This document shows positions 1-8,384 of a stretch of 64,000 nt of DNA, piece by piece. Source of the DNA: SHVZ01 sp041906305 (GTDB taxonomy: Bacteria; Pseudomonadota; Alphaproteobacteria; SHVZ01); the NCBI GenBank assembly GCA_041906305.1, contig JAYRJL010000001.1:992001-1056000 (forward strand). The letters are read 5' to 3'. The stretch's first letter is position 1; every line of letters starts with the position of its first letter. A program made the position numbers and the translations under genes. The notes beneath the pieces were generated by a model. It made no database searches. It was given only the letters and a program-made list of their open reading frames with translations, and was not told the origin of the DNA.

Positions 1-296
1 TCCTGCGTGATGAACGCGTCCAGGATCGGCGCCGCCGCCTGCACGCCGGCGAGGATGCGGCTCGGTGAGCGGTCGAGCAGGCTGAACCACTGATAGCCGT
101 AGGGCGCCATGTCGCAGGGGAAGGGCGCGTCCGGCGAGACGAAGGCGGTGTTCGGCAGGTGTGGCGCCCAATAGGGGGCGAGCCCGATCAGGTCGTTGCC
201 GTCGGAGCCGAGGCCGTGGAGAAGGATCACCAGGCTGTCGGGATTGCCGTTGCGCGCCGGCAGGCGCGGGCCGTCGAGGGCGAAGGGGTCTTGCAT
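1..296 (-). CDS. Partial phospholipase/carboxylesterase-family alpha/beta hydrolase (N-terminal part)
   Basis: The reverse strand from an ATG at 296 is open to the left edge (98 codons). It reads as an alpha/beta hydrolase of the phospholipase/carboxylesterase type. The oxyanion-hole segment LHGLGSDGNDL is near residues 26-36, followed by VSPDAPFPC and the YQWFSL stretch seen in this family. The catalytic Ser, Asp and His lie beyond the edge. Small soluble esterases of this family hydrolyse short acyl esters; the substrate here is unknown. It is divergent from gluQ, with 52 bp between the start codons. Confidence 0.8.
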   Translation of the reverse strand, partial: MQDPFALDGPRLPARNGNPDSLVILLHGLGSDGNDLIGLAPYWAPHLPNTAFVSPDAPFPCDMAPYGYQWFSLLDRSPSRILAGVQAAAPILDAFITQ

Positions 297-348
297 GGCC
301 GAAGTTGTAGACGCCTGCCGCCGCGGGCGGCAACCTGAACCCGCCCTC

Positions 349-1188
349 ATGATCGTCACCCGCTTCGCGCCGAGCCCGACCGGCCGCCTCCATCTCGGCC
401 ACGCCCATTCCGCGCTGCTGGCCCATCGCCGCGCGCGCGAGGCCGGCGGGCGCTTTCTCCTGCGCATCGAGGACATCGACGCCACGCGCTGCCGGCCCGA
501 ATTCGTCGACGGCATCCTCGAGGATCTCGCCTGGCTCGGTCTCGACTGGGACGGCGAGGTCAGGCGCCAGTCCCGGCACATGGACGAGTATCGCGCCGGC
601 CTCGACCGGCTGGCGTCGATGGATCTTCTCTATCCGTGCTTCTGCACCCGCGCCGAGATCAAGGCGGAGATCGAGCGGTCCGGCGCCGCCCCGCATGGCC
701 CCGAGGGACCGATCTATCCAGGGACGTGCCGGGGGCTGAGCCATGACGGACGCCGGGCGCGGCTCGCGGCCGGAAAGCCCCATGCGCTTCGCCTCGACAT
801 GGCGCGGGCATGCGCGAAGGTCGGCGAGCTGCGTTGGCATGATCGCCGGCGCGGGGAGCGCATCGCCGCGCCCGCGCGCTTCGGCGATGTCGTGCTCGGT
901 CGCAAGGAGACGCCGGCGAGCTACCACCTCGCGGTCACGCTCGATGATGCGCTTCAGGGCGTGACGCTTGTGATCCGCGGCGAAGATCTGATGGAGGCGA
1001 CCGACGTGCATCGCCTGCTGCAGGCGTTGTTCAGCCTGCCGACGCCGGACTACGAGCATCACCCGTTGATTCTCGATGCAGACGGGCGCCGGCTGGCCAA
1101 GCGCGACAACGCACCGACACTTGAATCGCTTCGAAAGGCGGGTCTCGATCCGGCGAAGGTCAGGGCGATGTCGGGAATGCCGGACTAG
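349..1188 (+). CDS. gluQ: Glutamyl-Q tRNA(Asp) synthetase
   Basis: 279 residues. Truncated GluRS paralogue that activates glutamate and transfers it to the queuosine base of tRNA-Asp. The protein opens with RFAPSPTGRLHLGHAHSA, which includes the HIGH signature (HLGH). CFCTR near residue 100 and a later YPGTC match the zinc-binding cysteines of this group. RRLAKRDN near the C-terminus is the KMSKS equivalent. The anticodon-binding domain of full GluRS is absent, as expected. I chose the ATG at 349 because upstream residues of the open frame look non-coding and family members begin just before the RFAPSPTG block. It overlaps the convergent response-regulator gene by 4 bp. Confidence 0.92.
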   Translation: MIVTRFAPSPTGRLHLGHAHSALLAHRRAREAGGRFLLRIEDIDATRCRPEFVDGILEDLAWLGLDWDGEVRRQSRHMDEYRAGLDRLASMDLLYPCFCTRAEIKAEIERSGAAPHGPEGPIYPGTCRGLSHDGRRARLAAGKPHALRLDMARACAKVGELRWHDRRRGERIAAPARFGDVVLGRKETPASYHLAVTLDDALQGVTLVIRGEDLMEATDVHRLLQALFSLPTPDYEHHPLILDADGRRLAKRDNAPTLESLRKAGLDPAKVRAMSGMPD

Positions 1189-1553
1189 GCGGCGAGCACG
1201 CGCGTCATCAAATCGAGCAGTTCGGCCCGCCGGAACGGCTTCTGCAGGACCTCGTCGGCGCCGAGCGATCGCGCCATGTCGAGGAAATCCATGCCACCGG
1301 ACCGGCCGCCGCCGGAAATGGCGATGATCTTCAGCGCGGGACGATCACGCTTCAGCGTCATGATCGTCTCGATGCCTTCCTTCTCGGGCATCAGGATGTC
1401 GGTGATGACGAGCTGCGGATCGACCTCGAGGCAGAGTTCCAGGCCCGAACTGCCGTCGGCGGCCTCATGGACCTCGTGGCCGGCCGTCTCCAGCATCCTG
1501 ACCAAGGTGCGGCGGACGTCCTCGTCGTCGTCGATCAGCACGATCCTGGCCAT
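1185..1553 (-). CDS. Single-domain response regulator (CheY-like receiver)
   Basis: 122 residues forming one receiver domain and nothing else. The acidic pocket is IDDDED at residues 7-12, the phospho-acceptor is Asp52 in ITDILMP, the switch Ser is at 80 (AISGG), and the conserved Lys105 lies in LQKPF. It should accept phosphate from a histidine kinase and act through protein-protein contact, since no output domain is present. No kinase lies next to it. It is convergent with gluQ. Confidence 0.9.
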   Translation of the reverse strand: MARIVLIDDDEDVRRTLVRMLETAGHEVHEAADGSSGLELCLEVDPQLVITDILMPEKEGIETIMTLKRDRPALKIIAISGGGRSGGMDFLDMARSLGADEVLQKPFRRAELLDLMTRVLAA

Positions 1554-1859
1554 CGGCGTCCTCTAGCCGCGCCCGGGCCGGCGGCCCGGGATCGCGGCCT
1601 CGCCGGTCGACGCATCTCGATGAGGGATAACAATCGAGGACGGCGGACGGATCACCGCGCGGTTCGCGCCGCCCGGCGTCGAGAACAAAGGCGGCTCGCT
1701 CATGCGTCTCGGGGCCATCGCGCGGCTTTCGTGGATCGATCCGCGGTGCGCGACGGCTGCCTTGCAGCTGTCCTTCCCGCGCGGGCATCGAACCATGGGC
1801 CGACCGTACGGGTCAACCAGACATGGTTTTTCAAAGCGAGTATTATTTTAGATGTTTTG
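1554..1859. other. Intergenic stretch without a convincing gene
   Basis: About 300 bp between the start of the receiver gene and the end of the NUDIX gene. Short frames here on both strands have no recognisable protein pattern. There is a GC-rich inverted stretch around 1569-1592, and the part near 1825-1860 is AT-rich. Promoter elements for the receiver gene are expected here but I cannot place them with confidence. Confidence 0.5.
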
Positions 1860-2717
1860 TCAAAAGCCTTGCCGGAGCCCCCCGGCCAACGCCGCGAAGT
1901 CCGGATGTTTCGCTGTGATCAGTCCATGTCGGATGAGAAAATCGATGATCACGAGGGGGCAGTTGAACTTGAAGCGGCGGCTGCCCTCGATGATGTCGGC
2001 GGTCTCTACTGCAGGTAGCAGGAGGAACTCGGCGACCTCCCCGTCGACGGGGCGCGGCACGAAGTCGGCCGGAAGCTCCAGGTCGAAGCAGTGGAGCACG
2101 TGGCGGTTCAGCCCGTCGCTGCCCCAATCCGGTTCGCTGGCCATCGTATAGCTCACGCCCCCGACCGGCTCCGCCCTGGCGGCGAGCGCGGTCGGCACGC
2201 CGGCTTCCTCGGCGCATTCCTTGATGACGGTCTCCATCGGCGACAACCCGTCCGGTTGAAGCCCGGCGACGAAGTTGTCGAGCAGGTCGGGATGGGAGCG
2301 CTTGGTCGGCGAGCGCCGACCGATCCAGAAGTAGAGACCATCGGGCTTCCTGACGAAGCCGTTGACGTGACATCCGGCGTTGCGGACGCCGAGCGCCGAC
2401 ATTGCCCCGCGGTCGAGGGCGGCCTCACGACGGCCGTCGATCAGCAGCGCGATCCGCTCCCCGACGACCTGACGCACGATCCCGTCGCGCCGGAGCCGCT
2501 CGACCGCCTCGGCGAGCGCCGAGGTACGCGCCGCCGGATCGGCATGGCGCGGATCGAGCCCCAATCCGTCGCCCTCGACGAACAGGCCGTCATACCCGGC
2601 AAGCACCGGGCGCAACTCCTTCCGGACGTAGCCGGCGACCTTGCCGTCGATCGACCATGGAACGAAGTCCGCCGGCGCGTAGGCGTTGCAGCGCCGGATA
2701 TGGTCGATGAACGCCAT
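1860..2717 (-). CDS. NUDIX hydrolase with DUF4743-type N-terminal domain
   Basis: 285 residues. The N-terminal half (about 1-115) resembles the DUF4743 region found in front of NUDIX domains related to the fungal and plant thiamine-pyrophosphate-associated hydrolases. The C-terminal half carries a degenerate NUDIX box, SPMETVIKECAEEAGVP near residues 175-191, with the catalytic EEAG core. It probably hydrolyses a nucleoside-diphosphate-like or oxidised thiamine-pyrophosphate substrate; this is inferred from the family. The ATG at 2717 shares one base with the stop of the upstream ACT-like gene (TGATG), which implies translational coupling. Confidence 0.82.
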   Translation of the reverse strand: MAFIDHIRRCNAYAPADFVPWSIDGKVAGYVRKELRPVLAGYDGLFVEGDGLGLDPRHADPAARTSALAEAVERLRRDGIVRQVVGERIALLIDGRREAALDRGAMSALGVRNAGCHVNGFVRKPDGLYFWIGRRSPTKRSHPDLLDNFVAGLQPDGLSPMETVIKECAEEAGVPTALAARAEPVGGVSYTMASEPDWGSDGLNRHVLHCFDLELPADFVPRPVDGEVAEFLLLPAVETADIIEGSRRFKFNCPLVIIDFLIRHGLITAKHPDFAALAGGLRQGF

Positions 2718-3022
2718 CAGCCGACGCGATGAGCCCGCGACATCAGCACGCGCTCGACATGGACGAGCTGGGCGAGGCAACGCTGGATGTGCTCGGCCGC
2801 GTCGGCGTCGAGACCATCGACCTGGAGGTCGATCTCGAGCTCGTCGTTGCCTGGCCCGGACACGACCCCGTGGCACCGGCGCGGAAGGATGCCGCGCTTG
2901 ACGAAGAGTTCGAGCACGCGCGGCAGCACCGACACCTCGGCGCGGGCGAGAACCGAATAGCAATGGGGCAGCGATGCCTCGGGCGAGGCGACGACGCGGT
3001 CATAGGCGACGGAAGTGGACAC
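2717..3022 (-). CDS. Small ACT-like regulatory-type protein
   Basis: 101 residues, start GTG at 3022 preceded by AGGAG with 7-nt spacing. The sequence (HCYSVLARAEVSVLPRVLELF near the start, then ELEIDLQVDGL and HIQRCLAQLVHVERV) has the beta-alpha-beta-beta-alpha-beta spacing of small ACT-domain proteins such as acetolactate synthase small-subunit relatives. No ilv gene is adjacent; its partner is the coupled NUDIX gene downstream. An amino-acid-sensing or binding role is inferred only. The frame stays open upstream of the chosen start but loses protein-like character there. Confidence 0.65.
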   Translation of the reverse strand: MSTSVAYDRVVASPEASLPHCYSVLARAEVSVLPRVLELFVKRGILPRRCHGVVSGPGNDELEIDLQVDGLDADAAEHIQRCLAQLVHVERVLMSRAHRVG

Positions 3023-3066
3023 GGCACGGCTCCTGAAAACGGAAAACCACGGACGAACGACGACGT

Positions 3067-3087
3067 CCCGATCCTCAGAGGATCGGG
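3067..3087. terminator. Strong hairpin, possible terminator or leader structure
   Basis: CCCGATCCT / CAG / AGGATCGGG forms a perfect 9-bp stem with a 3-nt loop in the gap between the GT9 gene and the ACT-like gene, both on the minus strand. No U-tract follows on either strand, so it may be a weak terminator or an mRNA leader hairpin ahead of the ACT-like gene. Confidence 0.4.
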
Positions 3088-3156
3088 GTCGTAATTCGCC
3101 GGGTAATCCGCAGGCCGTTTGCCATGGCGCGACCCTACGGCCGAGGCCCGGCATCG

Positions 3157-4128
3157 TCAACCGGCGAGATGGCGCTCGACCGCCGCGGCGACGGCGTCGA
3201 CGGGGATCGCCGTCATCTCGTCGCTGCCGAAGCTTTGCGCCTCGATCAGCGTAAGCCTCGTGGCGAAAGGTGCGAATTTCGCCGCGGGCGTCGGGCCGAA
3301 AAGGGAAACCAGCGGGCAGTCTCCGGCCGCCAGAAGATGTCCCGTGCCGGCGTCGTTGGCGACCGCCGCGCGAAGCCGGCGGGCGACGGCGAGAGACAGC
3401 GCCGGATCGGCGCCGAGGCGCGTCGCCTGGAAGGGGAACAGGGCATTCGGCAGCACCGCGCTCAGCTCGGCATGCCATTCCGTCTCGTCTGGGCCGAGCA
3501 GGACGACCGGTGACTCGCATCGCCGACCGAGTGCGACGAAGCGGTCGAGCGGCCAGCACTTCCGGCGATCGCCGGCCCCGGGCGCGATCCCGACATAGGC
3601 CGGACCTTCCGGCAGCAGCGCCGCGGCCTGCCGCTCGATGTCGGCGCTCAACATCGCCTGCGCGCGGACCGGGGCGATCGCGCGTCCGCTCGCGGCCTCG
3701 ATCAGGTCGAGCATCTGGCGGATCATGGACGGCGGCTTGCCGCGCCTGGGCGGCCGCGCGTCCGAGAGCAGCCATCCGGCGGTGCCCGAGACGAAGCGGT
3801 GATGGACGATGCGCTTGACGACCAGGGACGTCACCAAGCGTCGCTGAGTGTCGATGATGAGATCGAAGCGGCGATCAGGGAGGGGGCGGCGAAGCAACTC
3901 GCTCGCCGCAAGCCCGATGCCGCCATTCTGGATCACCTCGTCGACGAGCCCGAAGACCAGAGGCGACAGCCGCCCAGCGTAGACCGTCTCGCCCTTGCCC
4001 GCGAGCCAGGTGACGCGGGACTCCGGCCAGGTCGAACGCAGCGCCCGCACGAAGGGGAGCTTCATCAGCCCATCGCCGAAGCGGTCGAGCCCGACATAGA
4101 CGAGGATGCTTTCCGGCGACCGGATCAT
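3157..4128 (-). CDS. Glycosyltransferase family 9 (heptosyltransferase-like)
   Basis: 323 residues. The N-terminus (ILVYVGLDRFGDGLMKLPFVRAL) matches the GT9 opening where the acceptor-binding Rossmann domain begins. The C-terminal donor site shows APGAGDRRKCWPL near residue 183 and NDAGTGHLLAAGDCPLVSLFGPT near 265, the region that binds ADP-heptose in WaaC/WaaF/RfaQ relatives. It probably adds a sugar to lipopolysaccharide core or another envelope glycan. No other LPS gene is next to it, so the donor and acceptor are not determined. Confidence 0.85.
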   Translation of the reverse strand: MIRSPESILVYVGLDRFGDGLMKLPFVRALRSTWPESRVTWLAGKGETVYAGRLSPLVFGLVDEVIQNGGIGLAASELLRRPLPDRRFDLIIDTQRRLVTSLVVKRIVHHRFVSGTAGWLLSDARPPRRGKPPSMIRQMLDLIEAASGRAIAPVRAQAMLSADIERQAAALLPEGPAYVGIAPGAGDRRKCWPLDRFVALGRRCESPVVLLGPDETEWHAELSAVLPNALFPFQATRLGADPALSLAVARRLRAAVANDAGTGHLLAAGDCPLVSLFGPTPAAKFAPFATRLTLIEAQSFGSDEMTAIPVDAVAAAVERHLAG

Positions 4129-4165
4129 GCGCGGCTTCTGTAGCCCGCCGCGAACCGGGCTTGCA

Positions 4166-4187
4166 ACTCGTATATCACTCGTATATC
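4166..4187 (+). promoter_or_regulatory. Tandem 11-bp direct repeat upstream of the DapA-like gene (candidate GntR operator)
   Basis: ACTCGTATATC occurs twice back to back (4166-4176 and 4177-4187), 26 bp before the ATG at 4213 and just upstream of the Shine-Dalgarno AGGAGGG (4202-4208). The 11-bp period puts both copies on the same DNA face. The TATATC part could also serve as a -10 element. A GntR regulator is encoded downstream in the same operon, so autoregulation through this site is a reasonable inference. Confidence 0.5.
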
Positions 4188-4212
4188 AGTTCGAAAACCC
4201 TAGGAGGGACCC

Positions 4213-5121
4213 ATGGGCGTTTCCTGGACCGGCGTCTTCCCTGCGGCGACCACGCAATTCGACGCGAATTTCAAGATCGACTTCGACGCCACCCGCAAGG
4301 TGATGTCGGCTCTGATCGACGACGGCGTCAACGGGCTGATCGTCTGCGGTTCGGTCGGCGAGAACACCGCGCTCAGGGCCGACGAGAAGCGCGAGATGCT
4401 GAAGCTCGCGAAGGACGTCTCGCGCGGACGCGTGCCGATCGTCTCCGGCGTCGCCGAATACACGACAGACCTCGCCTGCGAGTATGCGCGCGATGCCCAG
4501 AAGATCGGCATCGACGGGCTGATGGCGATGCCGCCGATGGTCTACTCGGCGAAGGCCGCCGAGCTGATCGCGCATTTCGGCGCGCTGAGCCGCGCCAGCG
4601 ACCTTCCGATCATGCTCTACAACAATCCGCCAGCCTACGGTAACGACCTGAAGCCCGAGATCGTCCACAGGCTTTCTGAGTTCAAGACGATCGCCGCGAT
4701 CAAGGAATCGTCGGGCGACACGCGGCGCTTCGTCGATCTCCAGAACCTCTGCGGCGATCGCTTTACCCTCTTCTGCGGCCTCGACGACGTCGTACTCGAA
4801 GCGATCATGCTGGGCGCGGTCGGCTGGGTCTCTGGGCTCTCCAACGTGTTCCCGAAGGAATCGAACGAGCTGTTCGCGCTGGCGCGCGCCGGACGCTACG
4901 ACGAGGCGATGTCGATCTATCGCTGGTTCATGCCGCTGCTGCATCTCGATGCACGCGCCGACCTGGTCCAGTGCATCAAGCTCTGCGAGTCGATGGCCGG
5001 CCGCGGCGCCGAACGCACGCGGCCGCCGCGCCTCGCGCTCGAGGGAGCCGAGCGCAAGCAGGTCGAGGACGCGATGCGGAAGGCGTTGGCGACCAAGCCG
5101 AACGTGGCAAAGGCCGCCTAG
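4213..5121 (+). CDS. Dihydrodipicolinate synthase-family aldolase/dehydratase
   Basis: 302 residues, TIM-barrel Schiff-base lyase of the DapA/NAL superfamily. The conserved Tyr is in MLYNNPP (about residue 137) and the Schiff-base Lys in AIKESSGD (about 163). CGSVGENTAL near residue 46 replaces the usual GTTGE, so this is a side-branch member rather than true DapA; typical relatives act on 2-keto-3-deoxy sugar acids or similar pyruvate-derived compounds. The excellent Shine-Dalgarno AGGAGGG supports the ATG at 4213. It is followed closely by its probable GntR regulator and a TSUP transporter. Confidence 0.88.
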   Translation: MGVSWTGVFPAATTQFDANFKIDFDATRKVMSALIDDGVNGLIVCGSVGENTALRADEKREMLKLAKDVSRGRVPIVSGVAEYTTDLACEYARDAQKIGIDGLMAMPPMVYSAKAAELIAHFGALSRASDLPIMLYNNPPAYGNDLKPEIVHRLSEFKTIAAIKESSGDTRRFVDLQNLCGDRFTLFCGLDDVVLEAIMLGAVGWVSGLSNVFPKESNELFALARAGRYDEAMSIYRWFMPLLHLDARADLVQCIKLCESMAGRGAERTRPPRLALEGAERKQVEDAMRKALATKPNVAKAA

Positions 5122-5134
5122 GAGCCGAAGCTCC

Positions 5135-5812
5135 ATGACCGCGGTACGCCGGTCGCGCGAGGAGACGGGCGCGCCTTCGCCGACGCTCGCCTCGCAGGCC
5201 TATCAGCGCCTCGAGGAGCTGATCGTCACCGCGCGGCTGACGCCCGGGACGGTCGTCTCCGAAGTCGGCCTCGCCAAACAGCTCGGCATCGGCCGCATGC
5301 CGATCCGAGAGGCGATCAAGCGGCTGGATGCCGAAGGGCTGCTCGTCGTGCTCCCGCAGAGAGGTGTCCTGGTCAGCCCGATCGACGCGGGGCAGTTCCA
5401 CCTGCAACTCGAGACCAGGCGGCCGATCGACCGGCTGCTGGCCGAGTGCGCAGCGCGGCGGGCCACGCGCAGCGAGCGCGAAGAGCTGAAGGTGCTGGCG
5501 AAGGCGATCCTTGCCGCCGCCGGGCACGGGGACGTCGAGGCGTTCCTCGCGGCCGACCGTGCCTTCGACCAGCTCGTCGCGACGGCGTCGCGCAACCCGT
5601 TCACCGCACGTGCGGCGGCCCAGCTGCACGCGCATTCGCGGCGTTTCTGGCACGCCTATCACGATCGGGACGACCTGCCGGCCTCGGCCGAGCGCCATGC
5701 CGGACTGATGCGCGCCATTGCCGATGAGGGCGCCGAAGCTTCCGCCTCCGCCTCCGATCGCCTGATCGACTACCTCGACGCCTTCGCCCAGGCGGCCTTC
5801 GGACGAGGCTGA
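5135..5812 (+). CDS. GntR-family transcriptional regulator (FadR/FCD-like)
   Basis: 225 residues. Residues about 20-85 form the GntR winged helix (AYQRLEELIVTARLTPG, then IGRMPIREAIKRL and GLLVVLPQRGVLV). The rest is an all-helical FCD-like effector domain (AADRAFDQLVATASRN, FWHAYHDRDD, ERHAGLMRAI). The stop of the upstream gene is part of a TAGGAG Shine-Dalgarno sequence for this ATG. It probably responds to the substrate or product of the DapA-like enzyme and binds the tandem repeat at 4166-4187 (inference from position). Confidence 0.87.
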   Translation: MTAVRRSREETGAPSPTLASQAYQRLEELIVTARLTPGTVVSEVGLAKQLGIGRMPIREAIKRLDAEGLLVVLPQRGVLVSPIDAGQFHLQLETRRPIDRLLAECAARRATRSEREELKVLAKAILAAAGHGDVEAFLAADRAFDQLVATASRNPFTARAAAQLHAHSRRFWHAYHDRDDLPASAERHAGLMRAIADEGAEASASASDRLIDYLDAFAQAAFGRG

Positions 5813-6540
5813 TGGAAGTCGGTCTCACCGACGCCGTCCTCGTCGGCGTGGCGTTCATTGCGGCGTTCGGCGCCGCGACGCTCGGCTCGACCGGCGGCCT
5901 CCTGCTCTCCGTCATGGCGACCGTCTTGCCGGCGCCGCTCGCGGTTCCTGCTCATGCCGCGATCGAAGGCGTGCGCTACGGCATGGGCTGGTCGGGACTG
6001 CGGAGGACGTTCAGCCCTCAGATCGTGATCGCGATCGGCTTCGGCTCCTTCCTCGGGATAGGCCTTTCTGCTTCCTTCGCGCCCGCGGTACCCCCGCATG
6101 CCCAGGCGATCCTTCTCGGAGCTTTCCTGTTCTGGGCCTGCTGGTGGCCGGCGCCGGAACCCGGGAAACGCTTCCCGTACCGACTGCCCCTGGTCGGCGG
6201 CATCACGGGCGCCTGCTCTGTATTCCTCGGTGAAACCAGCCCGCTCGTGCGTCCCTTCATCGCGGACGAGCCGGTAGATCCGGCGCTGGTGCCCGCGACT
6301 TCGGTTGCGGTCTCCGCCGTTCAGCACGGTTTCAAGGTGCTCGCCTTCGTGCTGATCGGCGTCGACTACCTCTCGATGCTCCCGGTTCTCGCGGCGATGA
6401 TCGCCGCGACGGTCGCGGGCGTCCTGCTCGCCGAACGTCTTCGCCTGCGTCTGCCGCTGGGGCTTGCGAGCCTCGCGATCCGCCTTCTGGTCAGCGCGCT
6501 CGCGATCCGGCTCGTCGTTCTCGCCGCGGGGTGGATCTGA
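5812..6540 (+). CDS. TSUP (TauE/SafE)-family membrane permease
   Basis: 242 residues, about seven to eight hydrophobic helices with the small-residue-rich character of TauE/SafE sulfite/organosulfonate exporters (GAATLGSTGGLLLS near residue 22, then PLVGGITGACSVFLGETSPL near 120). The ATG overlaps the GntR stop as TGATG, so it is cotranslated with the regulator. Substrate unknown; small anion export is the usual role. Confidence 0.8.
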   Translation: MEVGLTDAVLVGVAFIAAFGAATLGSTGGLLLSVMATVLPAPLAVPAHAAIEGVRYGMGWSGLRRTFSPQIVIAIGFGSFLGIGLSASFAPAVPPHAQAILLGAFLFWACWWPAPEPGKRFPYRLPLVGGITGACSVFLGETSPLVRPFIADEPVDPALVPATSVAVSAVQHGFKVLAFVLIGVDYLSMLPVLAAMIAATVAGVLLAERLRLRLPLGLASLAIRLLVSALAIRLVVLAAGWI

Positions 6541-7061
6541 TGGTCCGCGAGCGCATCGAGATCTTGGAGGCGGACATCACGACGCTCGACGTCGATGCGA
6601 TCGTGAACGCCGCCAACGAGTCGCTGCTCGGTGGCGGTGGCGTCGACGGGGCGATCCACCGCGCCGCGGGTCCGGAACTGCTCGCGGAATGCCGGACCTT
6701 GGGAGGCTGCCGTACCGGCGATGCCAGAATGACGCGCGGGTATCGCCTGAAGGCGCGCCACGTGATCCATGCGGTAGGCCCGGTCTGGCGTGGCGGCAGC
6801 GAAGGCGAAGCTGAAATGCTGGCGAGCTGCTATCGGCGCTCCCTCCGGATCGCGGCGACCGCGGGTCTTTCCTCCATTGCCTTCCCGGCGATCTCGACCG
6901 GTATCTACGGATACCCGCTCGAGCCCGCGACGCGGGTCGCGCTGACCACCATTGCGAGAGAGCTTTCAGCCGCGACGGTCATCCGCCGCGTGGTCTTCTG
7001 CTGTTTCGGCGAGGCAACTTCTGCAACGTACCAAAGGTTGTTGGCCGAGCTTTCGGCCTGA
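6540..7061 (+). CDS. Macro-domain protein (O-acetyl-ADP-ribose deacetylase-like, YmdB type)
   Basis: 173 residues from the ATG that overlaps the upstream stop as TGATG (an alternative ATG lies at 6531). The whole protein is one macro domain: VDAIVNAANESLLGGGGVDG is the ADP-ribose-binding loop with the conserved Asn and Asp, and the phosphate loop is FPAISTGIYGYPL. Members of this group remove acetyl or ADP-ribosyl groups from O-acetyl-ADP-ribose or protein side chains. Its place at the end of a catabolic operon may be incidental. Confidence 0.9.
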   Translation: MVRERIEILEADITTLDVDAIVNAANESLLGGGGVDGAIHRAAGPELLAECRTLGGCRTGDARMTRGYRLKARHVIHAVGPVWRGGSEGEAEMLASCYRRSLRIAATAGLSSIAFPAISTGIYGYPLEPATRVALTTIARELSAATVIRRVVFCCFGEATSATYQRLLAELSA

Positions 7062-7080
7062 AGCGTCATCGTGTATACCG

Positions 7081-8382
7081 GTGGTTGTGGAGAGGGAATT
7101 GCCAGGGACCGGACCGCAGACTGAAGCCACCCGAGAGGCTTCCGGCTTTCGCCTCGCGCTGCTGGTGCTGACCGCGTCGTTCGTCTTTGCGTTGTTCGGC
7201 CGCGGGATCGCGGAATCGCTGACTGTCTTCATCCTGCCGCTGGAAGACGAGTTCGACGGCTCGCGCGCGGCGATCACCTCCATCTTTTCCGCATCCATCA
7301 TGGTGTCGGGCTTGGGCGGGCCCTGGATGGGGCTGGTCTCCGATCGTCTGGGATCGCGCGTCTTCTACGTGGGCGGCATCTCGCTCCTGGCTGCCGGCTG
7401 CCTGCTCGCCGCGGAAGCAGCCGCCGTCTGGCAGCTGATCCTCGTGCTCGGCATCGGCCTCGGGCTCTCGTCGGCCTGCCTCGGGATGGCGGGACAGACG
7501 CCTCTCATCCGGCGGTGGTTTCCTGGAAGGACCGGAACCGCGATCGGGGTCATCGGCAGCGCCACCGGTCTCGGGATCCTGATATTCGCGCCGCTCGCCG
7601 AGGTCCTGATCCAGGCTCATGGGTGGCGCGAGGCCTATCGGACCTTCGGACTGCTTGCCGGTGCTCTCGCGCTGGTCGCGCTCGTGCTTCCGTGGCGACG
7701 CCTCGAGGCGGGCCTGAACGGAACCAGTGGCAGGCGCGCCCATGCCGATGGCGTTCGCCTCTCTCACGTGATCGGCGATCCCGTCCTTTGGGGAATATTT
7801 GCGGCCTACTTCATCACGTCGCTCGGCTCCCTCATGCTGCAGCCTCAGCTCGCGGCCTATTTCGTCCATGTCGGCTACGAGCCTCTGCTCGCCGCGACCT
7901 GGATCGGCTTCGGCGGTCTCGCGGGCTTCGCCGGCATGATCCTTTTCGGCTGGCTGGGCGATCGCCTGGGCATATCCATGGCGATCCTCATCAGCTACCT
8001 GCTGACGGTGACGGGCGTCGCCGCGCTCGCCGCCATGATGTGGACATCGGCGACGTGGCTGATGCCGGTCTACGTCATGACCTTCGCGTTGACGTTCGGA
8101 TCGCGCGGACCTCTGGTGATGAGCCTGGCGTCCAAGCGCTGGGCAGGGAGCGTGCTCGGGCGCGTCACCGGCATCCTGCTGGCGGCGATCGGCTTCGGCG
8201 GCGGCATCGGCGCGTGGCTCGGCGGGCACCTTCAGGACGACAAAGGTTACGGGCCCGTTTTCGCGACGGCCGGCATCGCGCTCGCGTTGGGAGCGGTCGC
8301 CTGGTGGCTCGTCATACGCGCCCTGGCGCCCGGCTCGGCGGCGTTCACGGCCCGTTCGGCGGATCCTGCCGACGCCGAGTGA
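7081..8382 (+). CDS. MFS transporter (monocarboxylate-transporter-like)
   Basis: About 433 residues with 12 predicted membrane helices. The first helix block is RLALLVLTASFVFALFGRGI, and MGLVSDRLGSR between helices 2 and 3 is the MFS motif A. FILPLEDEFDGSRAAI resembles bacterial members of the oxalate/monocarboxylate group. The start is uncertain: GTG at 7081 or 7087, or TTG at 7099; the open frame further upstream overlaps the macro-domain gene and is not protein-like. It follows the DapA/GntR/TSUP/macro genes and may belong to that unit. Confidence 0.82.
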   Translation: MVVERELPGTGPQTEATREASGFRLALLVLTASFVFALFGRGIAESLTVFILPLEDEFDGSRAAITSIFSASIMVSGLGGPWMGLVSDRLGSRVFYVGGISLLAAGCLLAAEAAAVWQLILVLGIGLGLSSACLGMAGQTPLIRRWFPGRTGTAIGVIGSATGLGILIFAPLAEVLIQAHGWREAYRTFGLLAGALALVALVLPWRRLEAGLNGTSGRRAHADGVRLSHVIGDPVLWGIFAAYFITSLGSLMLQPQLAAYFVHVGYEPLLAATWIGFGGLAGFAGMILFGWLGDRLGISMAILISYLLTVTGVAALAAMMWTSATWLMPVYVMTFALTFGSRGPLVMSLASKRWAGSVLGRVTGILLAAIGFGGGIGAWLGGHLQDDKGYGPVFATAGIALALGAVAWWLVIRALAPGSAAFTARSADPADAE

Positions 8383-8384
8383 TT

